Shown: one piece after another, positions 1 through 12,446 of the stretch | How positions within the stretch are numbered: position 1 is the stretch's first letter | Layout of the letters: every line of letters begins with the position of its first letter | Assembly (NCBI GenBank): GCA_023374025.1 | Contig: SIJG01000004.1 | Coordinates: forward strand, 1,919,226-1,983,225 | DNA from: Heterodera schachtii | Taxonomy: Eukaryota; Nematoda; Chromadorea; Rhabditida; Heteroderidae | Direction: 5' to 3' | DNA length: 64,000 bases | The notes under the pieces: generated by a model | Database searches by the model: none | The model's input: the letters and a program-made list of their open reading frames with translations, nothing else | Told to the model about the DNA's origin: nothing | Position numbers and translations under genes: made by a program

Positions 1-1
1 G

Positions 2-73
2 CTCAAAGGGAGGTTCGATTCGGTGTTTTTCGCCTTTATCGTAATTTTGCTGCTGCTGATGACAATTTTGTGA
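2..73 (+). CDS. 3' end of an unidentified membrane protein (partial)
   Basis: The first bases read in frame as a short polar stretch (LKGRFDSV) followed by a hydrophobic segment of about 15 residues (FFAFIVILLLLMTIL) and a TGA stop at 71-73. A membrane segment ending right at the C-terminus is typical of tail-anchored proteins such as SNAREs, but too little is visible to name a family. The gene runs off the left edge. It could also be a chance reading, since only 24 codons are present. Confidence 0.35.
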   Translation, partial: LKGRFDSVFFAFIVILLLLMTIL

Positions 74-3000
74 GCCGTACATTCCAAGCTGAAATTGTAA
101 CAAAACAAATGCAAATTTAATTGGAGGGAAATAATGATGTAGGATCCAGCAAGAAATAATAAAATTAATTAAAAAGAGTAAAAAAGTGGGTTTATTTCCA
201 TTAATTTGCTGTTACGCCCACCAAAAGAATAAAAAATTAATATTGTAATGGTTAACGTATTTTGAGACGTTGTGAGAGGGTGGGGGAGAGAGTGGGCTTT
301 GTCAGTGAATTCCAGTCGAATGTTTGGCTGGTTGTAAGTTAAACAAACTGGCAAATTTCAGGGGTCCATCAGCAGGTGAACGAACCAAAAGAATTTGGCA
401 ATTCCTCCCACTCATTCAGCCCAAACGCACGCCCAAATTGAGGAAGCGCAGCATGACAGACTGAGTTTTAAGAGGCATTCTCATATGTAACACCCACATT
501 ATCCCTCCCTCCCTCCCGACAACTCCCATTTTGGGGGTTCACGGGCTTCCGCTGTGTCAGCAGTCGCCTCACACGCGCCAAACCAACGAAAGTGAGTGGG
601 GCGGGCGTCGTGTGTTTTATTGGCAATGCAAGTGCGCGTGCGCAGCGGTGTTCACATATTTCCCCATTCATTTTCATCAGTGGCATCGCGGCGGCGGAAG
701 AACCACCGCAGAGGGAGAGGGAGGACCAATCAATCCCTCCCCAACGCCCCCCTCGCCTCCCCCCCCCCCGCGAGTGCACTCCCCCAAATTGTTGGAAATG
801 GACGGGACAGTGGCAATTAGCATAAGCAAATTATTAAGCAGAGTGAACATTAGGAATGAAAAAGAAAGTGTAAAAAAGGAAACGACACAAAATAAGAGCA
901 TCAAAACATTTATGAACAAACAGGGCGAAACTTGAATCGGCAAGTCAAACAGCACACATTAAAACTGACAAAAGCATTTAAAGCATATTATTACTAAAGA
1001 GGACCAAGGCAAATGAGCTAATATTTAAAAAACAATGAACATTAATTAAGCAATTGAGAAAGGGATCAAATTTAACATTTCTTTTCTCATTGTGTCAGCA
1101 AAAGACTTTTATTGTGGTGGTTTTGTTTTAATTGACAATTAAGTGAAACGAATCTCAAGAAAATAGTCGGATTAGATTCTTCTACATACCAAAAGTCCGG
1201 TTCATCTCACGCTTTTTGGTTGATGAAAAGACAGTGGATTTGTTTTGGGATTTGTCTGTTTTATGACTAAATGCGTTTTAAAAGACTACCGGCAGTAGCC
1301 CAAGTGGAACGAACATAAAGCAAATCGTCACAATGAAACCTCGCCGGCCCCTCCCTTACAACAAAGGAAATGGCAACGAGGCACGAGGGAAAGATATGCT
1401 AGTCGAAAGCCATCGGCGGAAGAAATGAGTGCAATGAGAGGAGAGATACCTTTGGTGGGAAAGAATCGTTGGCCCCGTGTCCGTCCCAAGTAAAAATGGG
1501 CCCAATAAAAGGGAGTGACGAGAAGGGAAGGGGCGAGCGAAGAATGGGCGGGGGGGGGGGGGGGGAGAATTCTCGTGCTCTGTTGAAGGCGAGCGTCAGT
1601 CGGCATCGTCTTTTATTCTCACGGGCCGTAAAAAGCCCAGCCGACAATGAGAGGAAGGCAACCGGCGAATGTTCTCTGCTCGTTGCACTTTTCCTCCGCT
1701 TCTCTCGGTTACTTTGTAATCAAAATCAATTTTGACAGATTAACAAGTGAGAGGAAGGGAAAAAGAAGGGAAAGGGCCCAATGGAAAAAAAGTGCCGAGA
1801 GAAGGGACGACACGAGAGAAAGAGAAAAGGGGCAGACAGAGAAAGACAGCAGAACAAGCAAAATGATGAGCATTAGCAGAGAAAAAGACACCCAATGACC
1901 GCACGCAGCGCACAATCGCGCGACGCATTGGGAGCCACGCCAATCGCAGCAAAGGCGAGGGGCAAAAAGAAATGCAGCAGACAGTCAGAAGAATTTTGAG
2001 ACGGGGGGGGGGGGTCATTTAAACACAAGCTTAGACGATTTCTGGCTGATTCTTTTTTTAGTGCCGCCGAAAGAAAAAGGAAAGAAGCGAACTAATTGGA
2101 TTTAACGTTCAAAAGTAATGTGTGCGGCGAGGCGAAAAAGGGAATAAATGACGCAACGAAAAGTGCAGCAATAAAAAAACTAATCGACGGGAAGAAGAGG
2201 AGAAAGTGTTAAAGTAGGTCCTAATTCGAATTACGGTTTTGCAAAATGTAATGGTATACAAAGATGGTGCAATTAGTACATTATTACGACGCATAAGCAC
2301 AGCAGTTAGAGAATTAAACGAAAAGTCGTTTTCCCGCTTTAATTGAATTCATTTAAATTTCGGTTATGTACAATCTGTACAAATAAAACCCTTCGTAACA
2401 TGGAATTTCCCACAGAGCCAATCAAATTTAATGAATGTAAAAGTAATAATGAAAGGAAAGAGTTTTTCTGAATCAGTTTCTGAATCTGATGAGAAAATAT
2501 AACGAAGTTTCCAAAAATAGATTCGTAGTACAATAAGTAGGCACATTCATGAACAAATAATTCATGGGATTGGGCGAGGGGAGGGTGCAAATGCCAACGA
2601 TGGAAAGACCAAAGAATCATCCGACGGATATGCTGCAAATTGTGGACATTTGAGCAAAGGTCGGAAATCGTACTGTTAAAGGGGAGGGGAGGGGGGCCAC
2701 AAAGGAACGACAGTGACGAGTTAAGCAGGGGTGGGACCGTCCTTGGTTCAAAGGACGCCCTTGGATTGGGCCTCATCGAGTGGAAATTAAAATTAATGAC
2801 CACGGGAGAGAGTTAAATTCATAAGGGGGAAGGGGAAGCGGAGAGTGAGCAGGGCAAACACAGAGAGTGACGAGACGGAGAAACGGCCGAAGGGAGAAAG
2901 TGACAAAAGGGAGGTAAAATGGAGAGAGAGAGAGAGAGAAGAGAGATAAGAAAGTAACCGATAGAGACGACGAAACCAACGACTGACTGACAGCGATACT

Positions 3001-3125
3001 TATCTAACACCAACCCACCCATTCATGCAATCATTTTGCGACAAAATGACAGGACGATAGACTCCGAAAATTGTAGTTTCAAAAAGCACACTGATTGAGC
3101 AAACTTACAAAAATACATATTTGAA
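74..3125. other. intergenic stretch, no supportable gene
   Basis: About 3 kb of AT-rich sequence with purine-rich patches, a C-run near 765, G-runs near 1550-1564 and 2003-2012, and a GA microsatellite near 2921-2941. Short open frames on both strands are low in complexity and lack credible splice continuations. It could hold 5' regulatory DNA for the MIF gene. Confidence 0.5.
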
Positions 3126-3569
3126 ATGCCCTTTATAAATCTTTGGACCAACCTTCCCGAACTCAAATTGGACAACGAATTCAGACGAACATTCCTCGCG
3201 ACAGTGGCCAATTCAATGCAAAAGCCAGTGGAATCGACAGCACTAATTGTCCAGTCGGGACCAAACTGTTGCCAAATCGGAAGTGACCCTGCCAAACCAG
3301 CGATGATTCTGCAAGTAAAAAGAAAAAAAATGGGGGGGGGGTGAAAAGTCACTCAACGATTTTAATTGAGAATGTTTGTTGTTTATTATAAGATCAAATC
3401 AATTGGCCGTGTCAGCGCAGAGGAAAATGTAATTCACTGTAAGAACATCAGCGAATTCGTCCAAAGTCGCCTTGGGATTCCGCCCGACCGCGTGATGATT
3501 CACTTTCAGTCTTTGGAGAAGCACGAAGTCGGGAAAGGAGGAACGACGGTGGAAAAGATGTGCCAGTAA
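3126..3569 (+). CDS. mif: MIF / D-dopachrome tautomerase family protein
   Basis: Two exons, 3126-3314 and 3393-3569, joined in phase 0 (GTAAAA donor, ATAAG acceptor), give 121 residues. The protein starts MP, so the catalytic Pro is exposed after Met removal, as in all MIF tautomerases. The first exon carries the usual beta1-alpha1 pattern (TNLPELKLDNEFRRTFL, then SMQKPVES with the conserved Lys). The second opens with IKSIGRVSAEEN, close to the nematode MIF-2 motif, and continues GIPPDRVMIHF. No signal peptide, as in the family, whose members leave cells by a leaderless route. Parasitic nematodes secrete MIFs that act on hosts, but an ordinary internal role is equally possible. It converges on GAR1, 222 bp away. 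Confidence 0.93.
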
Positions 3570-3791
3570 ATTAAAGAAGGAAATGGATGGCATGTTCAAT
3601 CACCGACTTGGCAATGTTAAGAAATGGAATTAAAAACAAAACATTTATAATTGGAAATTGAAACAAGCAACAATGAATTTTGTTTGGATGCTTTCCGTCA
3701 GTAAATTCTCAAGAAAAGGGAAAGATTAATTCAAGAGAACATCCAAAGAGAGAACACGGCAACAAAGGAAATGAATCAAGAAAATGATGGA

Positions 3792-5260
3792 TCATTCGTT
3801 AAACTTCTTCCGCTTGGAAAATCCTCCGGCCGCGGGTGTGCCTTCGAATGGTCTCTTGAACCCACCACCACCGCCCCGTTGGCCACGGAAATTACCCCCT
3901 TGGCCCCCTGAAGCGCCTCTGAAGCCTCCTCCTCCTCCACGTCCTCCGCCTCTAAATCCTCCTCCACCTATAAATTTTTAAATTTTATATTATAGCCTAT
4001 CAATGTGTGTGGTTGGAAATAGGCCTGTATCTAATAGGTCATGTATCATAAAAAGTTCAAAAAATTAGCAATGATTGAGAAAGAATTTAATCTCCACCAA
4101 TTACAATAATATCAAAATGTGTAACTTACGTAGCCCACCCCCTTACCAAAACCAAAAATTTTTCAATTATTGGCAAATTTATTAAAAGCGGTTACAAAAA
4201 GCAACACCATTCCGGTGGAATTGGCCAATTCTATTTGTATGTTAAGATGGTACCTCTTCCTCCGCTGCCTGCGCCTGAAGCGTTAAAGCCTCGGCCGCGT
4301 CCTCCCCCGCCCCCACGGCCCCCTCGTCCCGCGCCTCCTCTCCCCCGCTGCTGTCCCCTGCCTCTTCCACCGCCGGACTGATTTCCGCCGAGAAAACGCT
4401 CCAATGGAAGCAATTTAGCAGGGTCGATAAAAAGCTTCTGTTCTTTTTTGAAGGACGAAGATTTTAGCCCTTCATTGAGCTTGACTGAGAAGCCCTGAAA
4501 CATTTACATTTACGACGGAATGCAAAAAAACGTTAAGACATATTTTAATCAATTTCATTTTATACAAACTATAAAACGATTTGAAATGACCCGCAGATTT
4601 CATGCTAATACTACCGACTCTAGGACTCCTTGAGCAAAAAGGAAAAAAAACATTCTTAAGGGTTTTCAAGAGGTATTTAAACCATCCGTCAAAACCTCAT
4701 AAAAAGCAATTGGACTCATAAAGTGCAATATAGCCAATAATTATGCTGAAAACACTGACAAACTCGTTGTTCCTTTGTGCATTTGAAGCGGATTTGAATA
4801 TAAGGTCGAGTTTTTTTGCTCAAGGGGTCCGTCCTACCGCCGGCAGTATTGCCAAAAATTCGAGGCAAAATTATTTAAGTTAAAAATAAAGCAATAAATA
4901 AAACTTACATTGTCTTTGGGTCCACCGAAAATTTCGTCTATTTTTCCAATTTGTTCTTTGTTTTGAAAATAAACAGGCGCATTGAAGTAGGGGATTTTTC
5001 CGCAGGTGGTTAAGCAAACGATGTCATTCTCGCAAGAATGCGTGAAATGGCCAAGCTCTAAATGGAAGTAATTTGTGCTTTTTCTGATGGGAAGCTGCAA
5101 TAAATTCTGTTTATAATAGATTGTGTTGACACTGACCAACAACTTCTTGGGGAGGACCATAGTCTGTCATCGGTCGCCCGCCGTCTCTTCCTCCGCGACC
5201 TCGACCACCGCCACCGCCACGGCCACGAAATCCACCACCTCCTCGACCACCAAATCCCAT
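3792..5260 (-). CDS. gar1: H/ACA snoRNP subunit GAR1
   Basis: Four exons on the minus strand, 5260-5137, 5057-4909, 4494-4254 and 3967-3792, give 229 residues. GAR1 is a core protein of H/ACA small nucleolar RNPs that pseudouridylate rRNA, and of telomerase RNP where conserved. The layout is canonical: an N-terminal GAR domain ([10 protein letters not shown]), a central Gar1 fold with [36 protein letters not shown] and [16 protein letters not shown], and a long C-terminal GAR domain ending FSKRKKFNE. The exon 1/2 junction uses the TTTAG at 5059-5058, which restores the conserved VVELGHF. Two closer AG sites break the frame. Start is the only upstream ATG in frame. It is divergent from the M3 peptidase gene, 631 bp away. 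Confidence 0.96.
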
Positions 5261-5891
5261 ATTATAAAAATTTTATCTAAAGACGGTTTTAGTTTTAGCC
5301 TCTCACACTCAGTACCAAAAAAAAAAAAAATTGGGTATTTGTCTCACAATCAATGGTTTTTGAAAGACAGTAGAGTCCTCTCTTCACGATGTCATAATTT
5401 ATTTTCGGCAATCTGAATTCTAACGGCCCAAAAATTGGGATCGGAAATATGCGTTGAAAAAATTATTATACCTAATTAAATTTTGGCATTATCATTAAAA
5501 TTTTCAAAAAAAACATTGCAATATCCTGCGGGATCCCACCATAAACAATCTAATTTGTGAATCCCGCTGCGTGCTTGTGATTCAATATTTTGGCATGACG
5601 AATCCCGCTGGATTAATCTTGAAAATCCCGCATTTTCCCAAAAACAGTAAAAAAAAAAACTTTTAAGTTTATGTTGGCCTGTATTCGCTTCAAATCTTTG
5701 GGCAATATTCAGTGCACTTTATCAGAGATGTCTCGGGCGCATTTGATTCTTCAACGGTTTATTGTCAAAACAGCTGGAATTGGAATGGAAAATAAAAGGC
5801 TTGGCTTGCTTATTGTTAACCTAAATCTAGCTTACATAACCAGTTTAGGTGTTTTTCAAACACAAAAAAACTTGAAGCAATACGATGGGTG

Positions 5892-8800
5892 ATGCAAAAC
5901 CGAAAGCCGCACAATCAAACGGGATATTTTATTACGTGAGTGTGATAATAATGACCAATCCATCACTGCTTGTCTCATTGTTTTTTAGTCTTCCAAATGT
6001 TCCGGATGAAAATGCAGAAAATAATGCCCTTTTGGAAAGTATTGAACATAATTCGAAATGGCCTCCACTGCAAAGTGCCACACGTACGTTTTGCTTTTTG
6101 ATTTTCCTATTTAAATATTTTAATTTTAGCAGATGAGTTTTATGAAGGAACCGTGAAATTAATCCTGGAATATGGCGCCAGTGTTTGGGAACATTTGGAC
6201 TTACTTGACGAAGGTAATGATTAAATTTCGACATATAACAAAACAAAATGCTTGAAATACCTACTCCATAAAAGATGCGAAGAAAACGGCAAAAGGAGAC
6301 CCAAACGTACAAAGGCGTACATTCGACAACACAGTCAGTTCACTAATAGACGAGGAATACGACGTTCATTATGCTGTGAGCTCAGGCTTATTTTTTTAGT
6401 AAAGAAAAAGTAACTTATTCAGCTGAACACACTCCTCGTGAAAATGTTCACCGATTGGCCCGAATGCCATCCTTCCCTATTCAGGGAAGACCTTTATGTA
6501 ATTCTTAGTCCAGCATTTTTTCTGATTTTTATATTCTAAGCAAGTTCAAAACACCTTCCAAAGGGAATTGAGTGAACGATGGACTGAGCCCACTTGGGTC
6601 GAAGCTGTAAAGGTGAATTGGGTTTGAAAATAAAATTAAAAGAGTTTAAGTGTTTGTAATTTTTCTTTCTTTTGGGTGTGTCCCTTTTGTAATTTTGACT
6701 TTTAGTCAGTGGAATTTCTCTCCCTTTTTGACCATTGTGCCTTTGAGTTCATAATTATTCCCTTTTTAGCAAGCGCATGAAAATGATGTCGGAAAATTGA
6801 AGCCATGGCAGCAACGGTATCTCGACTGGATGATCCTCCAAGCTCGACTCTGTGGCTATTTGACGGTTTTATGGCATTGGATGTTTCAACTTATGTTGTT
6901 TTCAGGTGAAAAAGAACGACAAAAAGGCACAACTCCAACAGGAAGTGAATTTCTCGTGGAATTCCGCAACAAACCAATTCTGCTTCCGATTTCTGTAATT
7001 TGCCCATTTATTGCGTTTTACCCTCTTTTTCAGGGCCAATCACATGCAGGACAATGGCGTCATTGTCCCTATTGAACATCGCTATTTGCTAAAAAGTGCC
7101 CCTCCGCGTGCTCTTGCTTTACTCTCCAAAGGGTTTGTTTCGCGATGCTTTGTTTACTAATTGCGAACTTTTGCTAAGAAATGACCCGGAGAATGGTCCG
7201 TGGGAAGCGACAAGCAAAAAACACGACGCTCTTTTCGCTGCCTTAAATTATTGCAGTGCGCGGGAGATTCGGCAAGGGTTGTGGCAGAGTTACATCACAA
7301 GATCCGTGAGAACAATTAACAAATGAACGCATCGGTAAGGAAACCTCTGACTTTTGCAGGGATTCAGTTCGCAAATGTTGAACAACTCACAAAACATCGA
7401 GGAATTGCGGCATAACACGTTGACTCTTTGTTTGGTTACTTTATCAGTCGTTGTCCGTTAAGTGAGGGCTTTGCCAAAGCGCTCGGCTTTTCGTCGACTG
7501 CGCACCACCGAATTTCTTCCAAAATGGCCGGGAGTCCCCAAACTGTCCGAGTCTTTGTCGACGAGTATCTTCCACCCCTCTCCATTTTTTCCAACAAATT
7601 CCTTTCCCTTTTAGACTTTCCAGGCGCTTTCGCCCCGTGTTTTTCTCCCGACTCGAAGGCGCTTGGAAAACTTATGCCGAAGAACAGGAAGAAAGGGTGA
7701 TTTCCGATTTGGAAGCCTTTGATCTCTTTTACATTTGTCGTAAAGAGGCAGAACATAGCCAAAAGTGAGTGGAATTATGGACATAATTAATGAGTGTATT
7801 CAGTCGTTTCGTTTAGTGTTGACTCTCTCGAACTGATGAAACATTTCCCCGTACTTTCAACCTTTGACAAAATGCTGCTCCTCAGTTCAGAATTGTTCAA
7901 CATTGGGTTTAGGGTTGGTTATTAAAACACAATTGGTTTTTATTTTCCACTCCATCACTTTAGGAAGTCACAAATGATTATGAAAATCAGAGTTTTGAGC
8001 GTTGCGACCCATCGGTTCGACTTTTCGATGTGACTGATAATGCAACAAGTGACTTGCAGTTTTGAAATGTCTAAATTACATTTCTACCATTTAAGATTCA
8101 AGAATAGGCTTTTTGTACGTCGACATTTTTTCACGCCAAACTAAGAAAATCGGCCGTGGCCAATGGCTCTCTATGCTTGGAAGGCGTAAGCTTTCAAATT
8201 TTAGCATTTCATAGGGTGTGTTAACTGGAAAATGGGTAATCATTTGTTTCAGCTCCTAATCAACTCCGTGGCTTGGACGCTTTGGTTTATTTTTTGGGTG
8301 CCCATCCCCACTCCGAAAATGAACACGAATCGTTCCTCCATCACGAAGAATTGAGTGAAATGCTGTCCGCTGTAATCTCTGTTAAATTTATTACATTTCC
8401 AATAATATATTTTAGTTTGGCCGTGCTCTTCAACTTTTACTCTCCCGGGCCCCGTGCCATTTCCTTTCCCTTCCATTGGCTCCTTATTACGCTTCGGACT
8501 TCGACGCAAACGATTTTATGCCTTCTTTTATGAAGTTTTGCATATACAAACCAAGATTTCTTGGACTTTTGAGTAGTCCGAATTCGGTTGGCCAAAAAAG
8601 AAAAGTTTTTTAACTTTTTTTTCTCTTACAATTAGCAAACTGGAGAACAAATATGTGCCGAAAAGGCAACAGCTTATGCCAAAGCGCTGCAGCGCGCGAC
8701 TTTTTGGGATTCGTACCGTATCCTTTTCTGGACCGATTTCGACCTAACGATTCACAACATGCATGACTGGAGGTCTGTTTTTGCTAACCACTGCTCATTG

Positions 8801-9297
8801 TCAGTTGAAATGCTTGTTTTTTCAGAAAAAAATTTTGGCTCGCTTTATACAAACAGATGTATTCGGAGTATTTTCCGACTTTCAAAGAGCGAAATTACCA
8901 GCCGTGTTCATTTACTTCCATTTTCGGACTTTCGAGTTGGTCCGGGCTTTTCTACCGAAAATTATGGGCCGAGGTATCATTATAAATCAAACAAGCCAAT
9001 TGTACGTTTAAGAAGAATCCACTTTATATTTAATAAGATGCTTGCATTGGATGTGCACAAAACTTTTGAAACGGAGGGAAATGCAAAAGTCACTGCGGAC
9101 CGATTGAAGGCGGAATGGCTTAACCACGGGGCAACGGAACTGCAAAGCGAACTCTTCAGGAGATTTCAGGTTAATCAATCAGAAAATTTGAATTTTAAAC
9201 TCAAATTCTTTAGGGCCGCGAACCAAATATGGGAGGAATTTGCGACTTTTATGACCCTGAGCCTTTTGAGGAAAGGACAGAGCAGAAAATAGATTAA
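5892..9297 (+). CDS. M3A (oligopeptidase A-like) protein lacking the zinc site
   Basis: Twenty-two exons: 5892-5935, 5989-6083, 6130-6213, 6275-6375, 6423-6497, 6541-6612, 6770-6865, 6906-6994, 7034-7132, 7179-7305, 7360-7418, 7463-7564, 7615-7764, 7817-7913, 7964-8058, 8103-8185, 8253-8371, 8416-8586, 8636-8772, 8826-8973, 9038-9169, 9214-9297. All junctions keep phase, giving 752 residues. The C-terminal half follows bacterial oligopeptidase A: VRLFDVTD, GFLYVDIFSRQ, KLWAEMLALDVHKTFETEGN and LFRRFQGREP. Where the family has HEFGH this protein has SAFGR, inside EMLSAFGRALQ, and the third ligand Glu is Lys in SFMKF. All zinc ligands and the general base are gone, so it is predicted to be non-catalytic. 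Introns are 38-157 bp. The start is the first in-frame ATG; an upstream exon with a targeting peptide is not excluded. Confidence 0.88.
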
Positions 9298-9625
9298 AGA
9301 ACAGATTTCGGAATTTATCATTTCGTTTTTGTTATTTTAAACCCTCTGTATTTGAAAGATAAACAGAATGATAGACACTAATTTTTCACAATTTTAATTG
9401 GAGTCCGGCGGAAGAGAAAGTCAGTGGTGAGTCTACCAGTTTGTTTTAAGAGGGGGGAGAGGCCATGACAATATTACAGCTTAAGCAGGCTCAAAGTGTG
9501 CCTTTCCCTCCCCCGTTGGAAATCGCTTTAATTATTGTTGACCATCGTTTTAATAAAATGCAAATGAAAACGAATTAATTTCATGCTCCAGCACACAACA
9601 ACAGAGAGATCTTCGCCCGTCCTCG

Positions 9626-9942
9626 TCATTGGATTGTTTGGATCAGCGTAATGTTATCGCCCTTGAGTAAAATGCGGCCCAACTTGTGACGGTTCAACGA
9701 TTTGAGTTGGACCTCTTCCGCCTCGTCAATGACCACGTTCATATACTCGTCAAACCCTAAACCCACGAAACAGCGATTAAATAACATTGTTTTTTTTGTT
9801 TACCGATAATATAACCCTCAATGCGCGAAGAAGCATTTTCATAAAGCCAAATTTGAATGCGCGAACGACTTTGGAGACAGCGAAAGATGAGGTTGATCGG
9901 CTGGACCATCACCTTTTGCACTTTGTTTGTCGGTGGAGCCAT
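9626..9942 (-). CDS. snrpe: small nuclear ribonucleoprotein E (SmE)
   Basis: Two exons on the minus strand, 9942-9804 and 9756-9626, encode 89 residues. SmE is one of seven Sm proteins that form the ring on U1, U2, U4 and U5 snRNAs. The first exon has [18 protein letters not shown] and [20 protein letters not shown], and the second has [15 protein letters not shown] and [14 protein letters not shown], spanning the Sm1 and Sm2 motifs with the expected GFDEYMN junction. Length matches the human protein (92). It is tail-to-tail with the M3 peptidase-like gene. Confidence 0.97.
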
Positions 9943-9960
9943 TTTTGTAGTGTAGCAAAT

Positions 9961-10975
9961 ATAATTTAAGCTGAATTTATGAATTAAAATTGATCTTTAC
10001 CATTTGTTAATTCTGAAGGACGGCTTCGATATGAGTTTAGCCTCATTTGGAAAAAAGCATTACTAATTCAGACAAACACAATTGTGGTCAAATTTGAAAT
10101 ATATGTACTTGGAAAAGGGTGTACCGATTTTTTTGCAAAATGCTAAACTTGTGCTTCTAAATTAATGCCTGCCTCTAAATCCTGGTCGCAGCCGGGCCAG
10201 GTCCGGGGATGACCTAACCGGGGGATCCCCAGGCGCCGCTGAAGAATTTTTAAATTAATTTTATGTAAAAGAATTCGCCAAAAAAACGCATTTTAGCACA
10301 ATTTTGAATTGAAGGTTCAAATTTGTTAACGATTTATCTAAAAATGACCAAATTTTGGGAGTTTAAGATAAGGGGCCTTCAAACAGAGAATTTACGGTAT
10401 TTTATTTTTTGTGCCCTGAAAAAATGTGAATTTTTTGTTGTTTTTTTTTGAATTTATAAAAAATATGTAAAGAATTTAAATACTGAGATATGGTGATACA
10501 TATCACCCCACTATTCTACTAATCAATCTTTTTTTTTTACTTCTTCCGTTTTCGTGTTTTAAAGCCCCGTTTTATGTGTATTTTCATCCCCGGTGAGGAT
10601 GGGATGCGGGGATCTCCGTCCCGGGAGATAGGATAAACGCGACTTTAAAATCCCATCATTTTTTCATAACTCTCCTGATTTCGTGTATTTTGGGATGACC
10701 CAATCGCAATGAAAGAATGATCTAATTAAGTTAATATTAATTTTCTGATCAGATCTTTGACCAACGCCCCATTTCCCCATTGAAAATTAACAAAATTTAT
10801 TTGAGAAACAAAAGGCGAAAGAAAATGCCATTGATATTAAGTTTGAAATCCAAAAAGATTCTTTCTTTTTGTTTGTCCTCTCTCATCTTCTGTCCCTTCG
10901 TTCTTCCTCATTCGACCTCTTCCTCCCCTTCTTCTTTCTCGCCCTTCTCGCGCTGTTCGTTCATCTCTGAAAGAG
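9961..10975. other. AT-rich intergenic stretch with two GC-rich islets
   Basis: No gene seen. AT-rich DNA is interrupted near 10180-10245 and 10585-10635 by short GC-rich patches containing CCGGG and GGGGATC-type words. These may be decayed repeat fragments. A CT-rich tract at 10860-10965 precedes the stop of the HMG-box gene. Confidence 0.4.
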
Positions 10976-11368
10976 TCAATTATTACGGTCTGATTGCCTA
11001 ATTAATTGGTTGCCGTGGATATAGCGTTCTTTGTCCTCCACCGACTTCTCTCCCCACTTGGCCTTCTCGGAACTGGACATGCGACGCCATTCCTCGCCTA
11101 AATGCCAAGGGAATTGGGCAACGGCCCTTGGATATGCCTATGGAATTTGAGTTTTGGAATGGATAAAAATGTCCATTCGTTTTTCAATTCCCTCCGTTTG
11201 TTCGACCTGCGGCCTTTGCCACGTCCGCCTGAGTCATCCCCGGCTGATAGAATCTGTCCCTGTTTTCGTTCATCCTAAAACAATCGCTCGGTCAATTCCA
11301 ATCCCTCAACAGAACCCCAAAAATCACCAGAGGAAAAACGACGTTTGGGCAGGCTTTGGCTCTTCCAT
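10976..11368 (-). CDS. minimal single HMG-box protein
   Basis: Three exons on the minus strand, 11368-11328, 11274-11207 and 11097-10976, give a 76-residue protein that is almost nothing but one HMG box. Helix 1 reads SFFLWMNENRDRFYQPG and helix 2 runs MTQADVAKAAGEEWRRM. Helix 3 runs SSSEKAKWGEKSVEDKERY. The exon 1/2 join creates the key helix-1 Trp (TG plus G), and exon 2/3 restores AAGEEW. This resembles the HMG boxes of SSRP1- and UBF-type non-sequence-specific DNA-binding proteins more than SOX boxes, but with only seven to ten residues in front it lacks the usual basic tail. It probably bends or binds DNA. No orthologue is named. Confidence 0.8.
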
Positions 11369-12446
11369 TTCGTAGTGAGGGATTTGAAAGATTAAAAGTT
11401 AAAAGTGCTAAGCAAATTGAAAATAATTTAAATAAAAAGAAAAATTAATTGGAAAATGCCAATGGCAAATGCCGACTCATTATTATTATCCATGTGCCTT
11501 TGCGCTGCCGCCGTCCCAACGCTTTTATACGCAATTTCTTTGTTTGGCACAGATTTTGGGAACCCATAAACAAAAACAGGGCAGCAAATCACAAAAACAT
11601 AAACAAATCACCCGACCAAAAGTGAAAATTGCATATTTTTGGGGGGGAACGGAAAACGGAGGACAACAAAAAGGGAAAGCAAAAGAAAAGCAAAACGACG
11701 CAAAGATCCATCCGCCCCGGGGCGTTATTCCCCCTTTTTATTCACCATAAATCAAAAATGGCAAGCGATCCAACAAACGATTATGAAATTGGGGGGGGGG
11801 GGGGAAGTTCGGTGTCGATCGGCCAATTCCGCCGCGGGGCATCAATCACCAATGACCATAGGTTGGACTTTCGGGCATACTGTAGGGCAACACTGTAGGC
11901 TAACATTGATTCGCATGTGTACCGTAGTCTCGACTACAAACGCCCGCACATCGTTTATCTCCAAATACCATTCAAAATTGTTTGTTTCCCGAAATCGTCT
12001 GTCTTTAATTAGGGGTTTACTCTCAAATCCTACACATGAAGCCTGCCCAGCTTGGATTTGTGCCGACGCCTTCGCCTTTCCAATTGGTAAATTGAAAACA
12101 ATACCCAAAAAACACGATATATTCAAGAATGCGAAGAATTTTTGCACAATTCGCACATATTTTTTTTATTTTCAATTATTTTAATTACTAATAAAAAGAT
12201 TTTTTCCTTTATTAAAGTATTTGAAGAGATGGGTTCCAAACAGGTCGTATCCGGGAGGGGGTTGCCTCCCGCCCCCTGAAAGAAAATTATCCATAAAAAT
12301 GGGCAATTTTTTTTAATTTGCCCAATTTTCTTAACAAATATAATATTTCAACGCCAAAACGAGAGAAACACCGTGATGCGAGCTGTATTCATTTTATGCG
12401 TTATGCTCGATAGACAATTGTTTGGGCCAATCTGTCGGATCGGACA
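11369..12446. other. intergenic stretch between HMG-box gene and NDUFAF7
   Basis: About 1.1 kb with a G-run near 11790-11802. Open frames across 11470-12180 on both strands are not supported by codon pattern, family motifs or splice sites. It should contain the promoter of the HMG-box gene and the 3' region of NDUFAF7. Confidence 0.4.

Noticed and set aside
2339..2803. 154-codon open frame on the minus strand
   Set aside because: Low-information composition, no homology recognised and no splice partners.
11639..12184. 181-codon open frame on the + strand
   Set aside because: It starts in a G-run, lacks family motifs and overlaps an unrelated frame of similar length on the other strand.
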